Shown here: piece by piece, positions 52,115 through 62,790 of the stretch
Layout: every line of letters begins with the position of its first letter
Numbering within the stretch: the first letter of the stretch is position 1
NCBI RefSeq assembly: GCF_947166265.1
Contig: NZ_CAMVDO010000008.1
Location: 1 to 64,000, forward strand
DNA: 64,000 bases
Direction of reading: 5' to 3'
From: an uncultured Fibrobacter sp.
GTDB lineage: Bacteria; Fibrobacterota; Fibrobacteria; Fibrobacterales; Fibrobacteraceae
The notes under the pieces: generated by a model
What the model saw: the letters and a program-made list of their open reading frames with translations, nothing else
What the model was told of the DNA's origin: nothing
Databases searched by the model: none
Made by a program: the position numbers and the translations under genes

Positions 52115-54211
52115 ATGGCGACAAAGAAAAAAGAAGAAACCGATATTAACGAACTAATAAAAGAACTGGCTAAAAACTGGTACATCATGGTACCTTGTTT
52201 ATTTCTAGCCGGAATCGTAGGACTCTTTGTCGCCATGTGGATTCGCCCCGTCTACCAGGTAGACGCACTCTTGCAGATAGAATCCAAGAACGACAAAACC
52301 GGTGGACTTATCGGTGGACTCGGCAGCCTGTTTGCAACAAGCAGCCCCGCCGAAACCGAAATGGAACTCATCAAGAGCCGCCAGGTCATGGGCTCCGCCG
52401 TCGAGAAAATGCGCCTCGATATAAATGCCGAGCCGCTGAACAAACTCGATCGACTCCTCCATAGGGAAGGCCGCGTCGAACTCAGCAACTTCAACTACAA
52501 TAAAGACAACCTGCCTTCCGACTTCCGCGAAGAGCCCTGGATTCTGGTCATCAAGGACACCCTGGGCAATTTCGATTTGCACGACTACAAAGATAGTCTC
52601 GTTCTTTCGGGCGAAGTCGCCAAGACCTATCACTTCACTTATGCCGGTGATTCCGCCTCGTTCGGAATCCTCAAGGCCGAAGTCCGCGAAGGTCAACGTT
52701 TCGCTGTCACCAAGAGCAAGCGCCTTGACGCCATCGACAGATTCCGCGCGGCATTCGATGTCCACGAAAAAGGCAAAAAGACAGGCATTCTCGAATTTTC
52801 GTACCAGGACATCTATCCGGACCGTGGCGTCGAAATCCTGAACGAAGTCGCTTCGTCCTACCTGCGCCAGAACGTCGAAGAACGCAACGCCGAAGCCCAA
52901 AAGACGCTTGAATTCTTGGAAAAGCAATTGCCCGACGTCAAGGCCCAAATGGACTCCTCTTTGCTGAACCTCAACACCTACCGCAACCGCGTGGGTTCGG
53001 TCGACATCAATGCAGAAACACAATTGGTGCTGCAACGCCGCATGAAATTGCAACAGGACATTCTTAACCTGCAGCAAAGAAAGCAAGAAGCCATTCGCCT
53101 GTTCCACGCCGAGCACCCCTCCGTAAAGACCCTCGAAGACCAGGAAAATGCCCTGAAGCGTGAACTCGCCGGCACTTCCAACGAAGTCCGCAAGTTGCCC
53201 GCAACCCAGCAAGAAGTTCTCAAGCTGCAGAACGAAGTTGAACTCACCAAGGTGATGTACACCTCTCTCCTCAACAACATCCAGCAGCTAAGGCTCGTTT
53301 CAGCAGGCGAAGTTGGCTCCGTCAGAATCGTCGACTTCGCCGAAGAAGTCTCCAAGCCGACAAAGCCCAAAAAGCGCATGATTCTAAGCATCGCCCTGTT
53401 CATCGGATTCCTGCTCGGAGCATCCATCGTTTCGATCAAGTCCAAGCTCAGCAGCGGTGTCAAGAGCGCAAACTTCATCGAAAAGGAAACGGGCTACACC
53501 GTGTACGCCAAGGTCCCCAAGGGAAATCCGAAAGGAACCAAGGGAACAAGACCGCTTGCCGTGGTGGAACCCGACGACGTCGCCGTGGAAGCCCTGCGAG
53601 CCCTGCGTTCTTCTCTCGAATTCTCGATGATGGACGAAAGCAGCTCCGTCATTGGCGTAAGTGGACTTATCCCCGGTGTGGGCAAGAGCTTTATCTCCGT
53701 GAACCTCGCCGCCCTGTTCTCCGGGCTCGGTAAAAAAGTTCTCCTGATCGACGCAGACCTGCGCAAGGGCCGCCTCCACAAGGAATTCGGCATCAAGCGA
53801 AACAAGGGCCTTTCGCAGGTCCTGCTCCGCGAGGTCAAGGCCGAAGACGTCATCTTCGCCACCGAAGTCGAAAACCTGTTCGTCATGCCGTGCGGAAACG
53901 TTCCCGCAAACCCGGCAGAACTCCTCGGTTCAAAGCACTACGCCGAACTCATCGAAAAATTCAAGAGCGAATATGACCTAGTCATTGTGGACACGCCACC
54001 CATTATGCTGGTGACCGACGCAGCCCTTGCTTGTCGCGTTGCCGCCCAGGTGGTGATGGTCATCGAATACAACAAGCATTCGATCGAAGCTATCAAGGAC
54101 GGTATGTCGCAGATTCTCAAGGGCAACAGCACCGCCCACGCATCGTTCGTCATCAACAAATATGAACACAGCCGCACTGAAGGGTATGGCTACAAGTACG
54201 GAAAGTACTAA
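52115..54211 (+). CDS. Wzc-type polysaccharide co-polymerase with BY-kinase domain
   Basis: 698 residues from the ATG at 52115. A Wzz/chain-length domain (membrane helix about 25-44, then coiled coil about 260-385) and a second helix at about 420-441 are followed by a cytoplasmic BY-kinase with Walker [10 protein letters not shown] (517-525), Walker A' [17 protein letters not shown] and Walker B LVIVDTPP. The C-terminus is a Tyr cluster (Gly-Tyr-Gly-Tyr-Lys-Tyr-Gly-Lys-Tyr), the usual autophosphorylation site that controls exopolysaccharide or capsule polymerisation. No Wzb phosphatase or Wza is beside it. rfbA follows after 25 bases. Confidence 0.9.
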   Translation: MATKKKEETDINELIKELAKNWYIMVPCLFLAGIVGLFVAMWIRPVYQVDALLQIESKNDKTGGLIGGLGSLFATSSPAETEMELIKSRQVMGSAVEKMRLDINAEPLNKLDRLLHREGRVELSNFNYNKDNLPSDFREEPWILVIKDTLGNFDLHDYKDSLVLSGEVAKTYHFTYAGDSASFGILKAEVREGQRFAVTKSKRLDAIDRFRAAFDVHEKGKKTGILEFSYQDIYPDRGVEILNEVASSYLRQNVEERNAEAQKTLEFLEKQLPDVKAQMDSSLLNLNTYRNRVGSVDINAETQLVLQRRMKLQQDILNLQQRKQEAIRLFHAEHPSVKTLEDQENALKRELAGTSNEVRKLPATQQEVLKLQNEVELTKVMYTSLLNNIQQLRLVSAGEVGSVRIVDFAEEVSKPTKPKKRMILSIALFIGFLLGASIVSIKSKLSSGVKSANFIEKETGYTVYAKVPKGNPKGTKGTRPLAVVEPDDVAVEALRALRSSLEFSMMDESSSVIGVSGLIPGVGKSFISVNLAALFSGLGKKVLLIDADLRKGRLHKEFGIKRNKGLSQVLLREVKAEDVIFATEVENLFVMPCGNVPANPAELLGSKHYAELIEKFKSEYDLVIVDTPPIMLVTDAALACRVAAQVVMVIEYNKHSIEAIKDGMSQILKGNSTAHASFVINKYEHSRTEGYGYKYGKY

Positions 54212-54236
54212 CAGAATTAACCGACGAAGGAGAAAT

Positions 54237-55124
54237 ATGAAAGGAATCGTTCTCGCCGGGGGCTCCGGCACTAGGCTTTACCCGCTCACCATGGTGACGT
54301 CCAAACAGCTTCTGCCTGTTTACGACAAGCCCATGATCTACTACCCGCTTTCGACACTCATGCTCGCGGGCATCAGGGACATCCTTATCATTTCTACCCC
54401 GACGGACCTGCCGAACTTTGAACGTCTGCTCGGCGACGGTTCCGCCATGGGTCTGAACCTTTCATACAAAGTACAGCCCAGCCCCGACGGACTTGCCCAG
54501 GCATTCATCCTCGGCGAAGAATTCATCGGGAAAGATTGCTGCGCCATGGTACTCGGCGACAACATCTTCTACGGCAACGGTTTCAGCCCGCTTTTGAAGG
54601 CAGCCGTCAAGAACGCCGAAGAAAAAGGTCGCGCAAGCGTATTCGGCTATTACGTAGAAGACCCCGAACGTTTCGGCGTCGTGGAATTCGACGAAAGTGG
54701 CAAGGTCATTTCGGTCGAAGAAAAGCCGAAGGAACCCAAGAGCAACTACGCCATCACGGGCCTCTATTTCTACGACAACCGCGTATCGGGTTTTGCAAAG
54801 AACCAGAAGCCCAGCGCCCGCGGCGAACTTGAAATCACCGACCTGAACCGCGTCTACCTGGACAAGGGCGAACTCGACGTGAAACTCCTGGGCCGCGGAT
54901 TTGCATGGCTCGACACCGGAACCATGGACAGCCTCATCGAAGCAGGCGAATTCGTGAAGATGGTCGAAAACCGCCAGGGCATTCAGATTAGCGCCGTCGA
55001 AGAAATCGCCTACATCAACGGATGGATCAGCAAGGAAAAGCTTTTGGAATCCGCCGCCAAGTACGGCAAGTCCCCCTACGGCCAGCACCTGCGCAAGGTC
55101 GCCGAAGGCAAAATCCGCTACTAA
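54237..55124 (+). CDS. rfbA: Glucose-1-phosphate thymidylyltransferase
   Basis: 295 residues from the ATG at 54237 (GAAGGAG ahead). The signature [17 protein letters not shown] is at residues 2-18, followed by [30 protein letters not shown] and [20 protein letters not shown]. It forms dTDP-glucose from glucose 1-phosphate and dTTP, the first step to dTDP-L-rhamnose. The other rml genes are not in this window. Its position after the Wzc gene suggests surface polysaccharide synthesis. A terminator follows 40 bases later. Confidence 0.95.
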   Translation: MKGIVLAGGSGTRLYPLTMVTSKQLLPVYDKPMIYYPLSTLMLAGIRDILIISTPTDLPNFERLLGDGSAMGLNLSYKVQPSPDGLAQAFILGEEFIGKDCCAMVLGDNIFYGNGFSPLLKAAVKNAEEKGRASVFGYYVEDPERFGVVEFDESGKVISVEEKPKEPKSNYAITGLYFYDNRVSGFAKNQKPSARGELEITDLNRVYLDKGELDVKLLGRGFAWLDTGTMDSLIEAGEFVKMVENRQGIQISAVEEIAYINGWISKEKLLESAAKYGKSPYGQHLRKVAEGKIRY

Positions 55125-55164
55125 GCAACAAGCCTCAACCCATTCAAAAGACTATACGCAAAAG

Positions 55165-55194
55165 CGAGCCGCATAAACGCGACTCGTTTTTTTT
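55165..55194 (+). terminator. Terminator of the wzc-rfbA transcript
   Basis: CGAGCCGC pairs with GCGACTCG (one mismatch) around a short loop, followed by eight T's. Confidence 0.8.
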
Positions 55195-55231
55195 AAAGAG
55201 AAACCCCGCCTCGCAAAAAATGCGGGCGGGG
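55195..55231 (-). terminator. Terminator after the giant PilX-type gene
   Basis: CCCCGCC (55204-55210) and GGCGGGG (55225-55231) pair. On the minus strand a short TTTCTCTTT follows. It lies 20 bases past the stop of the 2507-codon gene. Confidence 0.65.
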
Positions 55232-55251
55232 CTCTACTGATTTAAGAAAGG

Positions 55252-58200
55252 TTAGTACACAGTTACAGTCTTCGAACAGATTCTCGTTGCTTCTGGAGCT
55301 TGTCCTTGCGTACAAACAACACTAAATGTCGTTGTTGAATTAACTGTATAATTCAATGTTTTCGTAGTAAAGTTCTGGTTTTGGTCATTATTCAGCCAAT
55401 TTCCATTTATCTTAAATCCGCAGGAATTCGATTGGGCTCCATAATTTGTATTTGCTGTACCCGAGAAGGTGATTTGTGTACCTGCAGCGACATTCTCTTC
55501 AGAAATGCTACAGCTAACAGGAGGTACAACATAGAACGTAGGCAATGTTTTACAAGGATTAAAGCCGTCCTTTTGGAAAGAACATATATACTTTCCAGGT
55601 GTGGAAGGCGCCGTAAAATTAACATCATCACAGGAACCACCCGTTCTACACAAAGGTTCTGCCAACGTTTGGTTTGCACAAATCATAGGAATCTTTACGT
55701 CACTAGTCGGTGCAGGTTTCATTCCTGAAACACTTAATTTAAGATTCGTTTCACCCACCATAACACTATCCTTATTATTGTTATTACGAACCTTACACGT
55801 TGCATTTCCTCCACCAGTATTACCGGCATCATACACAACCGAGCAATCATGAGAGGTTGTTCCAGATTCATTTGTCAATTCAACAGTATAGCTCTTGGTT
55901 CCTGCAGTAGTTACAGTATTGTCAGTAAACGCTGTCAAAGCGCCACTCTTGTACGCCGTCCCTGTCACACTGGTACCACCAATTGCATAGCTACAATCGT
56001 TTTCATTTTCATCACATCCAGTAACGCTTCCTAAAGTAAACGTCACAGGATCCCCAATTGTAACACCCACTGCGGTCGGGCACGAAAAACTAGGTTTATT
56101 TATGGACATTGCCACAGAACAATCTGTCGCTTCACCATTCAACCACAACACATATGTGCCATAACCTGTAAAATCAAAATTATAGCTTGCATTGCCAAGA
56201 TTCTGTCCAGACGCCCCAGACAAAGAGGTTGTAGTACCCTTATATGTTTTCTTCACCTGATACGCACAGGCATTATTTTGACAGGGGTTTGCTACATCAA
56301 TATGGAAGCTTCCATTATTTGAACAAGTCAATCCAATGTCCGCAACCGAGGTTGTTGCTGTGCAAGAAGTCTGGTAGTTTTGATCATTGTCTTTCACATA
56401 CAGCACAAACGATTCAGACTTTACAGTAAGCGCACCAGAAATATTGATCGATTCATTGGATCCACAACTGGTTCTTCCTTCAGCAACTTTATCTGTTCCG
56501 CGCATCAATTTATAATCTCGGTTGCAGATGTTGATACCCTTTTCATTCACAGAGAATCTGAATGTCGCCTGGGCACCAGGCTGAGACACAGCGGCATCGA
56601 ACGCACATTCCGTTCTCACATCGTCATTCGTGACAGTCTTTTCTTCGATTTCAAAAGTTGCACTACATTCAGGGAATGGCGCAGACGATCCCTCTGGGCT
56701 TCGCACCGTATAGGTGTACGTTCCCGCAGGGTAATTATCCGTTTCCGTATTTCCCGCAGGGGTTTTGTTCACCGTAACATTCTTACTATTTCCGGAGCAA
56801 TCGTTTACAGAAGAACAATCGTTTAGCTTTTGAGTAGAATTCAGATAAATGTCATAATCACATCCTGCTTCCGGGCAACCGCTATGCGTAAAGGAGAATT
56901 GCGGCAAACCCTCTCCTTGCTTTTTCTTCGCAGGAGTTACACTGCAACTTGCATAAATAGAACTGATTGGATCCGGAGAAACAGAGCAAGCTGTCGCCGT
57001 TTCTGTACCGGCCTTATTACGTACAGACACAGACACCTTGTAAGATTTTCCCTGATTACCTGCATAAGGGTTATCCGCCTTGGTGAATTTCGCTCGATTT
57101 CCATCACCTTCCCAGGTTGGCGTTGCAGATGTAGAAGGAATGCTCCACCCTGTACCTTCTTCCACAACGGCATTGACAGCATAAGCGGTCACCTTGTCTT
57201 TATTGACAATTTCAGCTAAGATTTCCCATTGACCGTCATCGTTTTTATAAGTTGCCTTACATTCCGAAACGCCCACTGTATTTTTACAATTGGCAACGAC
57301 CTGCTTCACAACAACATTCGTCGCGGTTCCCAAATTCTTGAAAACAAGCTTTCCAACCTTTTCAGGGTCAAAGCCATCGGCGCCGGCAGTCATTTCAGCA
57401 TTGACATCAAAACCGCCCACATTCGTTTTCATCAACGCGGATTGGCTCTTAATAAATCCCTTGAAATCAATCCAGTTCGTTTCAAATTCTCCATCATGTT
57501 TACTTTCCAACCATATTTCAATTTCGTTGTTATAATTATTTTCCAACAAAATATTCAATGTCGTTGCACGCAAATTTACTGGAGGGTCAAACGTAACCGT
57601 CGATTCCAAATTCGAGCCCAATTCCAGATCTTCACTCAACAAATTGGCGTCTTCTACACATTCATCAAACTTACCCGTCCAGAAAGCTCCGCAATGAGCA
57701 CTATTTTCGGGAGTCGCAGTAGTCCAAGCATTTTCCTGTTGCGGTAAATGGCAATCAATCCAGGCACGGGCTGTTTTTATATCCTTTTCGTTCGCATTAA
57801 CGTAACCGTGCGGGCCCGCACCAGCATCCGCAAATTTATAGTTTCCATTACATGTCGCAATAGAATTGTCCGAAGCACCGCAAGCATCCGAGCCGTTCTG
57901 GTAATAGTATGTTTTAGAACAATTATATTCTTTGCTATCAAACCAAGCGGAGTGACCTATCCACGGTTCCACGAGAGTATCAGTCTTAATATAACCATCG
58001 ATTGCTTTTGCTGCAAAGGAACATTTTATCGTAGGATAGGTGTCATGACATTCAGACGAGTAAGATTCGCTCGCCCAGCCAATTCCGTATAGTTTCATAT
58101 TCGGATCCGCAAGACTGAAACCAACGAATTCATGAGCCTCATCCGCATACTTATAAGTAAACTCATTCAAGTCAAATTCATGGACATATTCTTCAGTTGC

Positions 58201-61200
58201 TGTTGCCAACGAAGAATAATAGTTTCCCGTGAAAGCGGATACCCGAAGTTTACTATCCGTGGAAAGAGTAGCAGTCATCATTACCATATTGGAGGTAGAG
58301 ACATAAGCGGGATTTTTATAACTATTGGTAGGTTCAGCCGTTTTGCAATCGAGTTTTGAATTGTGTTTCGAACAGACTTGAGCTTCTAGCTTTCCAGACA
58401 CATTGACATACAGATTAAGCATCAAGAATTCAGTAGCTTTATTATTGGTATGCAGCAAGAAACCGGAATTCTGGATATTTGCAGCAGTATGCGGGTAACT
58501 AGACGTTTCTCTCGGCAACTGCATTAGAGCCTTTAAGGTTCCATAAACACCGGCATTGACTGTACTAAGTACAACTACAGGCTTCTTACCCTTATCGCTA
58601 GCACTCTTATCAATAGAAATATTACCCGAATAAAGAATGATATCGTTAAGTGTACCATTTATCAAGGCCCACTTGGAAGATCCTGCAGCACCGTCTATCG
58701 AAGAACACACTGTTTCCGAAGAAGGTGATTGTGCACCGCAATCATCTATACAATATTCCGATTCGGTGGAACCACAAGCGACAGAGCCAGAATTAAATTC
58801 TTCAAAGAAGCAGTGTTTATCTTTTTCGTTAAAGTGAGCATAAACAACCGTATTGTCGTCCTTGACAGTGAACGGTTCATAATTTTCGCTGCTAATGGAT
58901 TCCTCTACAGGGCAGCTTTCTCCAGAACAATTCCAATAGCTGAAATTATTATAGGAGCTTCTATTCACGGATAACGACACTAGTTCTCCTGCAAATGCAG
59001 AGACATAGCATGCTTTTTCGTCTTCATCATTAAAGCTACTATATTCGCAACTTGACGTTTTTCCAGCAACATCAATCGCAATAACCGGATCGTTGGTGAT
59101 ATCCTCTCCAACAAAAGCAACCTTGATCGTATGTTTCTTAGCCTTGAGGCTTGCGCGTAACGAATACGACGTATTGGATTCGAGCTCGGAAATATCATAC
59201 GAATTATCGTCTGTAGGAATAATGGTCACACAGTTGGCTATATTCTTACCCGCCAATTTCATAGTACCCGTTCCGCCCACAACGATAGACCAAGACTGGT
59301 TCTTTACAACAGGGGCAAACGATATTCCCGACGGTTCCACCCAAGTCTCACTCGTGGTACAATTGGGCCAAGTACTCCGTTCATCTTCAGGCGGGCAACT
59401 ACTTTCATGATTTTGGCAATAGGCGGTAATATCCTCTGACGTAACCTCCTCGCGGTTGAGGGTCGCGCTTGTCGCCATCTTAACAGTAGATGTAAACGGG
59501 CTACCAATCACATACGCTTCGCTTTCCAAAAGCTGATACGTAATCGAGCCGTGTGTAGCACTATTATCAGGACTTACCGTAAACAACGTTACCATGATAT
59601 CTGACGAGGCATCCCCTTGAACGTTGAACAAGCAAACGTTCGATTCTTCGGAATCAAAAGTCTCGCCCTTTGTGATTGTCCAATTTTCAGGAGCTTCGGG
59701 GCAACGAACTCGCAACTGAATCGATGGAGTCGTAGGAGGAATCTTCACGCGAACCTCCTTAGACCCACCCGCAGTAACATCTTGGCTCGGCGTTTCGAAA
59801 ACGATAGGTTCTGCACCACGATGGTTATTTCCAACAACTACCCAGAAGGGGATGTCATCGAAACCACTCGCTTTCGCCTCACATTTGTAGATACCTTTTG
59901 TAAGAGTCGTCCCCTCGAAAAGCGGTCCACTGGTGGGAATAGACCCTATTGTACCCGTACAATAGCCAACGTTCACGTCCGTTTTTTTCAACGCAGCACC
60001 ATTCAAGGGCACCACATTATAATAGTCTTGCAATGTACCATACGGATCCGAAGGCAAGTAAATAACGCGCGGTAAAATGATATAGGACGGAGAAATGGTA
60101 TCTGGCTTTTGGACATTTTCCAATTCCCAGGGAACTATTTCATGCGTATACTTGTTGTATTTTGTTTCATCATTTTCATACTGGGATTCCAAGGACACTC
60201 CCAATTGCGGAGCCATCGAAATATAATACATATCTCGTCCATCCTCAAAGTCCCCTTCTCCCGAGGCAGATGATTCCGCAGTTGAGCTGGAGCTTAATGA
60301 CACGGAGCCTCCGCAAACGGAGCCGTCGTTTTCACAAATCACGCCTGCATTGGACAATTCCTCAACGAGTTCTGGACTATAGGTAAGAGAAGACGACTGC
60401 AATTTTCCAAGACCCGAACAAGATTCCGCGGTTGCATAAAGGGAACCAACCATATTGAACTGGTTACCAGCACCGATTTCACCTTCCGTATAGATGAAAT
60501 AATTTTTAACTTCATCGGCTTTGGTGTCATGCAAAGAACTTGCACCTTTTTTCAAATATAGCAACACGTAGGTTCCATCCCCAGTTGGCGGAAGACTCGT
60601 ATACAGGGGATCCTCGGCAATAATGATAAACTTACCATTTAAGGTTCCTTCAGGATTCGTACTTGTGGAGCCTCCAGAAACATTGACGACCAGATACCCA
60701 TTATAAAGATTATTTTCCTTCTTGACAGGATCATTTTTATTCTCTTGATAGCATGCATTCAACTTTTTCACCAAATCAGTATCATAGTATTTTATATCCT
60801 TGGCACATCCCTTCAGGGCATACGATTCAAACTTGTCTTTAGCAGTAACAAGGACGTCGTCCACCATATAAGACGATCCATCACATCCCGGCTTTTTCTC
60901 CCAAATAGCATCGCATTTTGTCACCACATCTTCGGCACATTTAGTTTTAGTTGACGGTTCAGAATTGGTAACGTTACCATTGGACTTAAACCAGGGCGTC
61001 ACATTACACGTCGGACGATATTTATTCTGTTCATGTCCCGGAGAACCAGGCTGGCTCGTACAATAAGGCGAACCCGTCGCATGTCCATCGCTGTAGTTCA
61101 AGCGTTTACGCGGATGTTGAGATTCGGGGTCATAGCCGTCCCAATAACGTTCTCCATCCACAAAATAAGACGCATAGATTACGCCACCATTTTTCTGTTT

Positions 61201-62775
61201 AGCACAATAGGTCGTGCCAAACGAATTCTTAGCCCATTCTTCGCACCATATCCAAAACGTATCTTCATAGGGGCCGTATGAAACGTCCGTATGTCCCGGG
61301 GGAAGGTAGAAGGAATAATAAAGATTCGGCTTGTCCTTATCATCGCGAGCCGGATACGGAGAATGTTTATTACCATGCCATCTTTCCTCACGTCCCACCA
61401 TACCGTCAGGACCGTAATCACAGTATCCATGCCCTGCAGGGGCCGTCACACCGGGTTTTGCATTACACCGAATAATACCATCTGCAGTCTCCTGGAAATT
61501 TGTCGTTACCTCCTGATGATACTTATAGTCGCTATACGGATGCCCCGTTTTGATGTATACGTTTTTGTCTGTGCCACCAAGAATTATCTTATCATAATTG
61601 TCAAAGTTATCACCGCCATCAATCAGCGTGGTATCGGCACAGGTTTTCAAAGTATAAGTCGCGGTCCCATCCCACATACCATAACGTTCGTTCTTTTTTC
61701 CCGATTCCTTACAATTGACGGTAGTCTTCGGTGCGCACCACCCCATATAACTACACCACACTCGTTCGCACTTACAGCCACTATACTTTACCGTACCATA
61801 CCAAATATTCTTAGTCCCAGGCATCCATACGTCCCCCTGGGTTTCTAAGGTATAGTTGGTCCCCACAGAATGGATACCTGCATCTTCAGCCAAGCACAAA
61901 TTTCCTCTAATAGTCAGGTCTTTCTCATTCTGTACCGTTTTCAAGAGTCCATTTAACGTCACATTTCCCACAACAACAAACTTACCCGCATTAGTTGGAG
62001 AAACATCGCCGTTAAAATAAGCATCTCCAGTCAAGCTATCCACATTTCCAACCATATTCTTTCCGACAAAAAGATCCCTTCCACTCACACCGTTGTTTTC
62101 AGGATTTAAATTGCCACCAACACAGGCAAGATTACCTAAATGGACATTATTACCAGACAAATCGGCATTACCTGTTACAACAAACGTTTGGTCAATCCCC
62201 TGCGGGTTTCCACGCCAGTTTCCATTAATAAGAGCTGACGATATAGTCAAATCGCCAGCACCATCATAGGTTCCTCCAAAATAGGCATAGTCAAAGGGAA
62301 CCTTCTTTTTCGATTTTCCATTAGGAAGGGCAACGCGATACAGGCCGTCCACATTAAAAATGGCAACTTCAGTATGTCTTGACTTATTAAGAGATTCACC
62401 GACGGACAGGATTTTTAATTTATACGTAGAACCACTCGTATTGACACCCGTAAGCCACACATGGTGATTTTGATTCGGACGCTGTAGCGGACGCAGTTGG
62501 GCATCCAAGTTCACCGGCATTTCATTTCCGTCAATATACTGTTTTATCAACGCGCCCACATCATTCGCATGGAAAGTCATCCACGCACGGGCATTTTCAA
62601 CACCCGCAATAGAATTCTGATACGCTTGTTTTTTTAACATTCGACTTGTGCTGGAAAACCCTTCATGGGAAAGCCATTTCCAGGTCGCTGTTGCGGCAAT
62701 TGTTGCCACCAACATAAACAAAAGTACTGCGATTAGCGATACACCGGCTTTATTCAAATTTAAATTATTACGCAT
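55252..62775 (-). CDS. Giant PilX-type minor pilin / surface protein (2507 residues)
   Basis: One unbroken frame of 2508 codons. The N-terminus NNLNLNKAGVSLIAVLLFMLVATIAATATWKW is a prepilin-type helix of the PilX kind (class III signal, Gly before a Val/Ser-Leu start, no Glu5), so it should enter a type IV pilus or pseudopilus. Residues 150-330 are a regular beta-strand series (GNADLSGNNVHLGNLACVGGNLN) as in bactofilin-like or beta-helix regions. A Ser-rich linker is near 820-845. Cys-rich beta modules follow, and from about 1935 six modules of 80-100 residues, each opening with a Cys-containing strand (ASCSVTPA, TECAFDAA, LTCSNNG, FSCPTAV, ATCKVRN, VSCSISE). The usual PilX has about 200 residues, so this is a fused adhesin-like surface protein. 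AGAGG precedes the ATG. Third-position GC is lower than in neighbours. Confidence 0.8.
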   Translation of the reverse strand: MRNNLNLNKAGVSLIAVLLFMLVATIAATATWKWLSHEGFSSTSRMLKKQAYQNSIAGVENARAWMTFHANDVGALIKQYIDGNEMPVNLDAQLRPLQRPNQNHHVWLTGVNTSGSTYKLKILSVGESLNKSRHTEVAIFNVDGLYRVALPNGKSKKKVPFDYAYFGGTYDGAGDLTISSALINGNWRGNPQGIDQTFVVTGNADLSGNNVHLGNLACVGGNLNPENNGVSGRDLFVGKNMVGNVDSLTGDAYFNGDVSPTNAGKFVVVGNVTLNGLLKTVQNEKDLTIRGNLCLAEDAGIHSVGTNYTLETQGDVWMPGTKNIWYGTVKYSGCKCERVWCSYMGWCAPKTTVNCKESGKKNERYGMWDGTATYTLKTCADTTLIDGGDNFDNYDKIILGGTDKNVYIKTGHPYSDYKYHQEVTTNFQETADGIIRCNAKPGVTAPAGHGYCDYGPDGMVGREERWHGNKHSPYPARDDKDKPNLYYSFYLPPGHTDVSYGPYEDTFWIWCEEWAKNSFGTTYCAKQKNGGVIYASYFVDGERYWDGYDPESQHPRKRLNYSDGHATGSPYCTSQPGSPGHEQNKYRPTCNVTPWFKSNGNVTNSEPSTKTKCAEDVVTKCDAIWEKKPGCDGSSYMVDDVLVTAKDKFESYALKGCAKDIKYYDTDLVKKLNACYQENKNDPVKKENNLYNGYLVVNVSGGSTSTNPEGTLNGKFIIIAEDPLYTSLPPTGDGTYVLLYLKKGASSLHDTKADEVKNYFIYTEGEIGAGNQFNMVGSLYATAESCSGLGKLQSSSLTYSPELVEELSNAGVICENDGSVCGGSVSLSSSSTAESSASGEGDFEDGRDMYYISMAPQLGVSLESQYENDETKYNKYTHEIVPWELENVQKPDTISPSYIILPRVIYLPSDPYGTLQDYYNVVPLNGAALKKTDVNVGYCTGTIGSIPTSGPLFEGTTLTKGIYKCEAKASGFDDIPFWVVVGNNHRGAEPIVFETPSQDVTAGGSKEVRVKIPPTTPSIQLRVRCPEAPENWTITKGETFDSEESNVCLFNVQGDASSDIMVTLFTVSPDNSATHGSITYQLLESEAYVIGSPFTSTVKMATSATLNREEVTSEDITAYCQNHESSCPPEDERSTWPNCTTSETWVEPSGISFAPVVKNQSWSIVVGGTGTMKLAGKNIANCVTIIPTDDNSYDISELESNTSYSLRASLKAKKHTIKVAFVGEDITNDPVIAIDVAGKTSSCEYSSFNDEDEKACYVSAFAGELVSLSVNRSSYNNFSYWNCSGESCPVEESISSENYEPFTVKDDNTVVYAHFNEKDKHCFFEEFNSGSVACGSTESEYCIDDCGAQSPSSETVCSSIDGAAGSSKWALINGTLNDIILYSGNISIDKSASDKGKKPVVVLSTVNAGVYGTLKALMQLPRETSSYPHTAANIQNSGFLLHTNNKATEFLMLNLYVNVSGKLEAQVCSKHNSKLDCKTAEPTNSYKNPAYVSTSNMVMMTATLSTDSKLRVSAFTGNYYSSLATATEEYVHEFDLNEFTYKYADEAHEFVGFSLADPNMKLYGIGWASESYSSECHDTYPTIKCSFAAKAIDGYIKTDTLVEPWIGHSAWFDSKEYNCSKTYYYQNGSDACGASDNSIATCNGNYKFADAGAGPHGYVNANEKDIKTARAWIDCHLPQQENAWTTATPENSAHCGAFWTGKFDECVEDANLLSEDLELGSNLESTVTFDPPVNLRATTLNILLENNYNNEIEIWLESKHDGEFETNWIDFKGFIKSQSALMKTNVGGFDVNAEMTAGADGFDPEKVGKLVFKNLGTATNVVVKQVVANCKNTVGVSECKATYKNDDGQWEILAEIVNKDKVTAYAVNAVVEEGTGWSIPSTSATPTWEGDGNRAKFTKADNPYAGNQGKSYKVSVSVRNKAGTETATACSVSPDPISSIYASCSVTPAKKKQGEGLPQFSFTHSGCPEAGCDYDIYLNSTQKLNDCSSVNDCSGNSKNVTVNKTPAGNTETDNYPAGTYTYTVRSPEGSSAPFPECSATFEIEEKTVTNDDVRTECAFDAAVSQPGAQATFRFSVNEKGINICNRDYKLMRGTDKVAEGRTSCGSNESINISGALTVKSESFVLYVKDNDQNYQTSCTATTSVADIGLTCSNNGSFHIDVANPCQNNACAYQVKKTYKGTTTSLSGASGQNLGNASYNFDFTGYGTYVLWLNGEATDCSVAMSINKPSFSCPTAVGVTIGDPVTFTLGSVTGCDENENDCSYAIGGTSVTGTAYKSGALTAFTDNTVTTAGTKSYTVELTNESGTTSHDCSVVYDAGNTGGGNATCKVRNNNNKDSVMVGETNLKLSVSGMKPAPTSDVKIPMICANQTLAEPLCRTGGSCDDVNFTAPSTPGKYICSFQKDGFNPCKTLPTFYVVPPVSCSISEENVAAGTQITFSGTANTNYGAQSNSCGFKINGNWLNNDQNQNFTTKTLNYTVNSTTTFSVVCTQGQAPEATRICSKTVTVY

Positions 62776-62790
62776 AGGAAACCTCTTACC

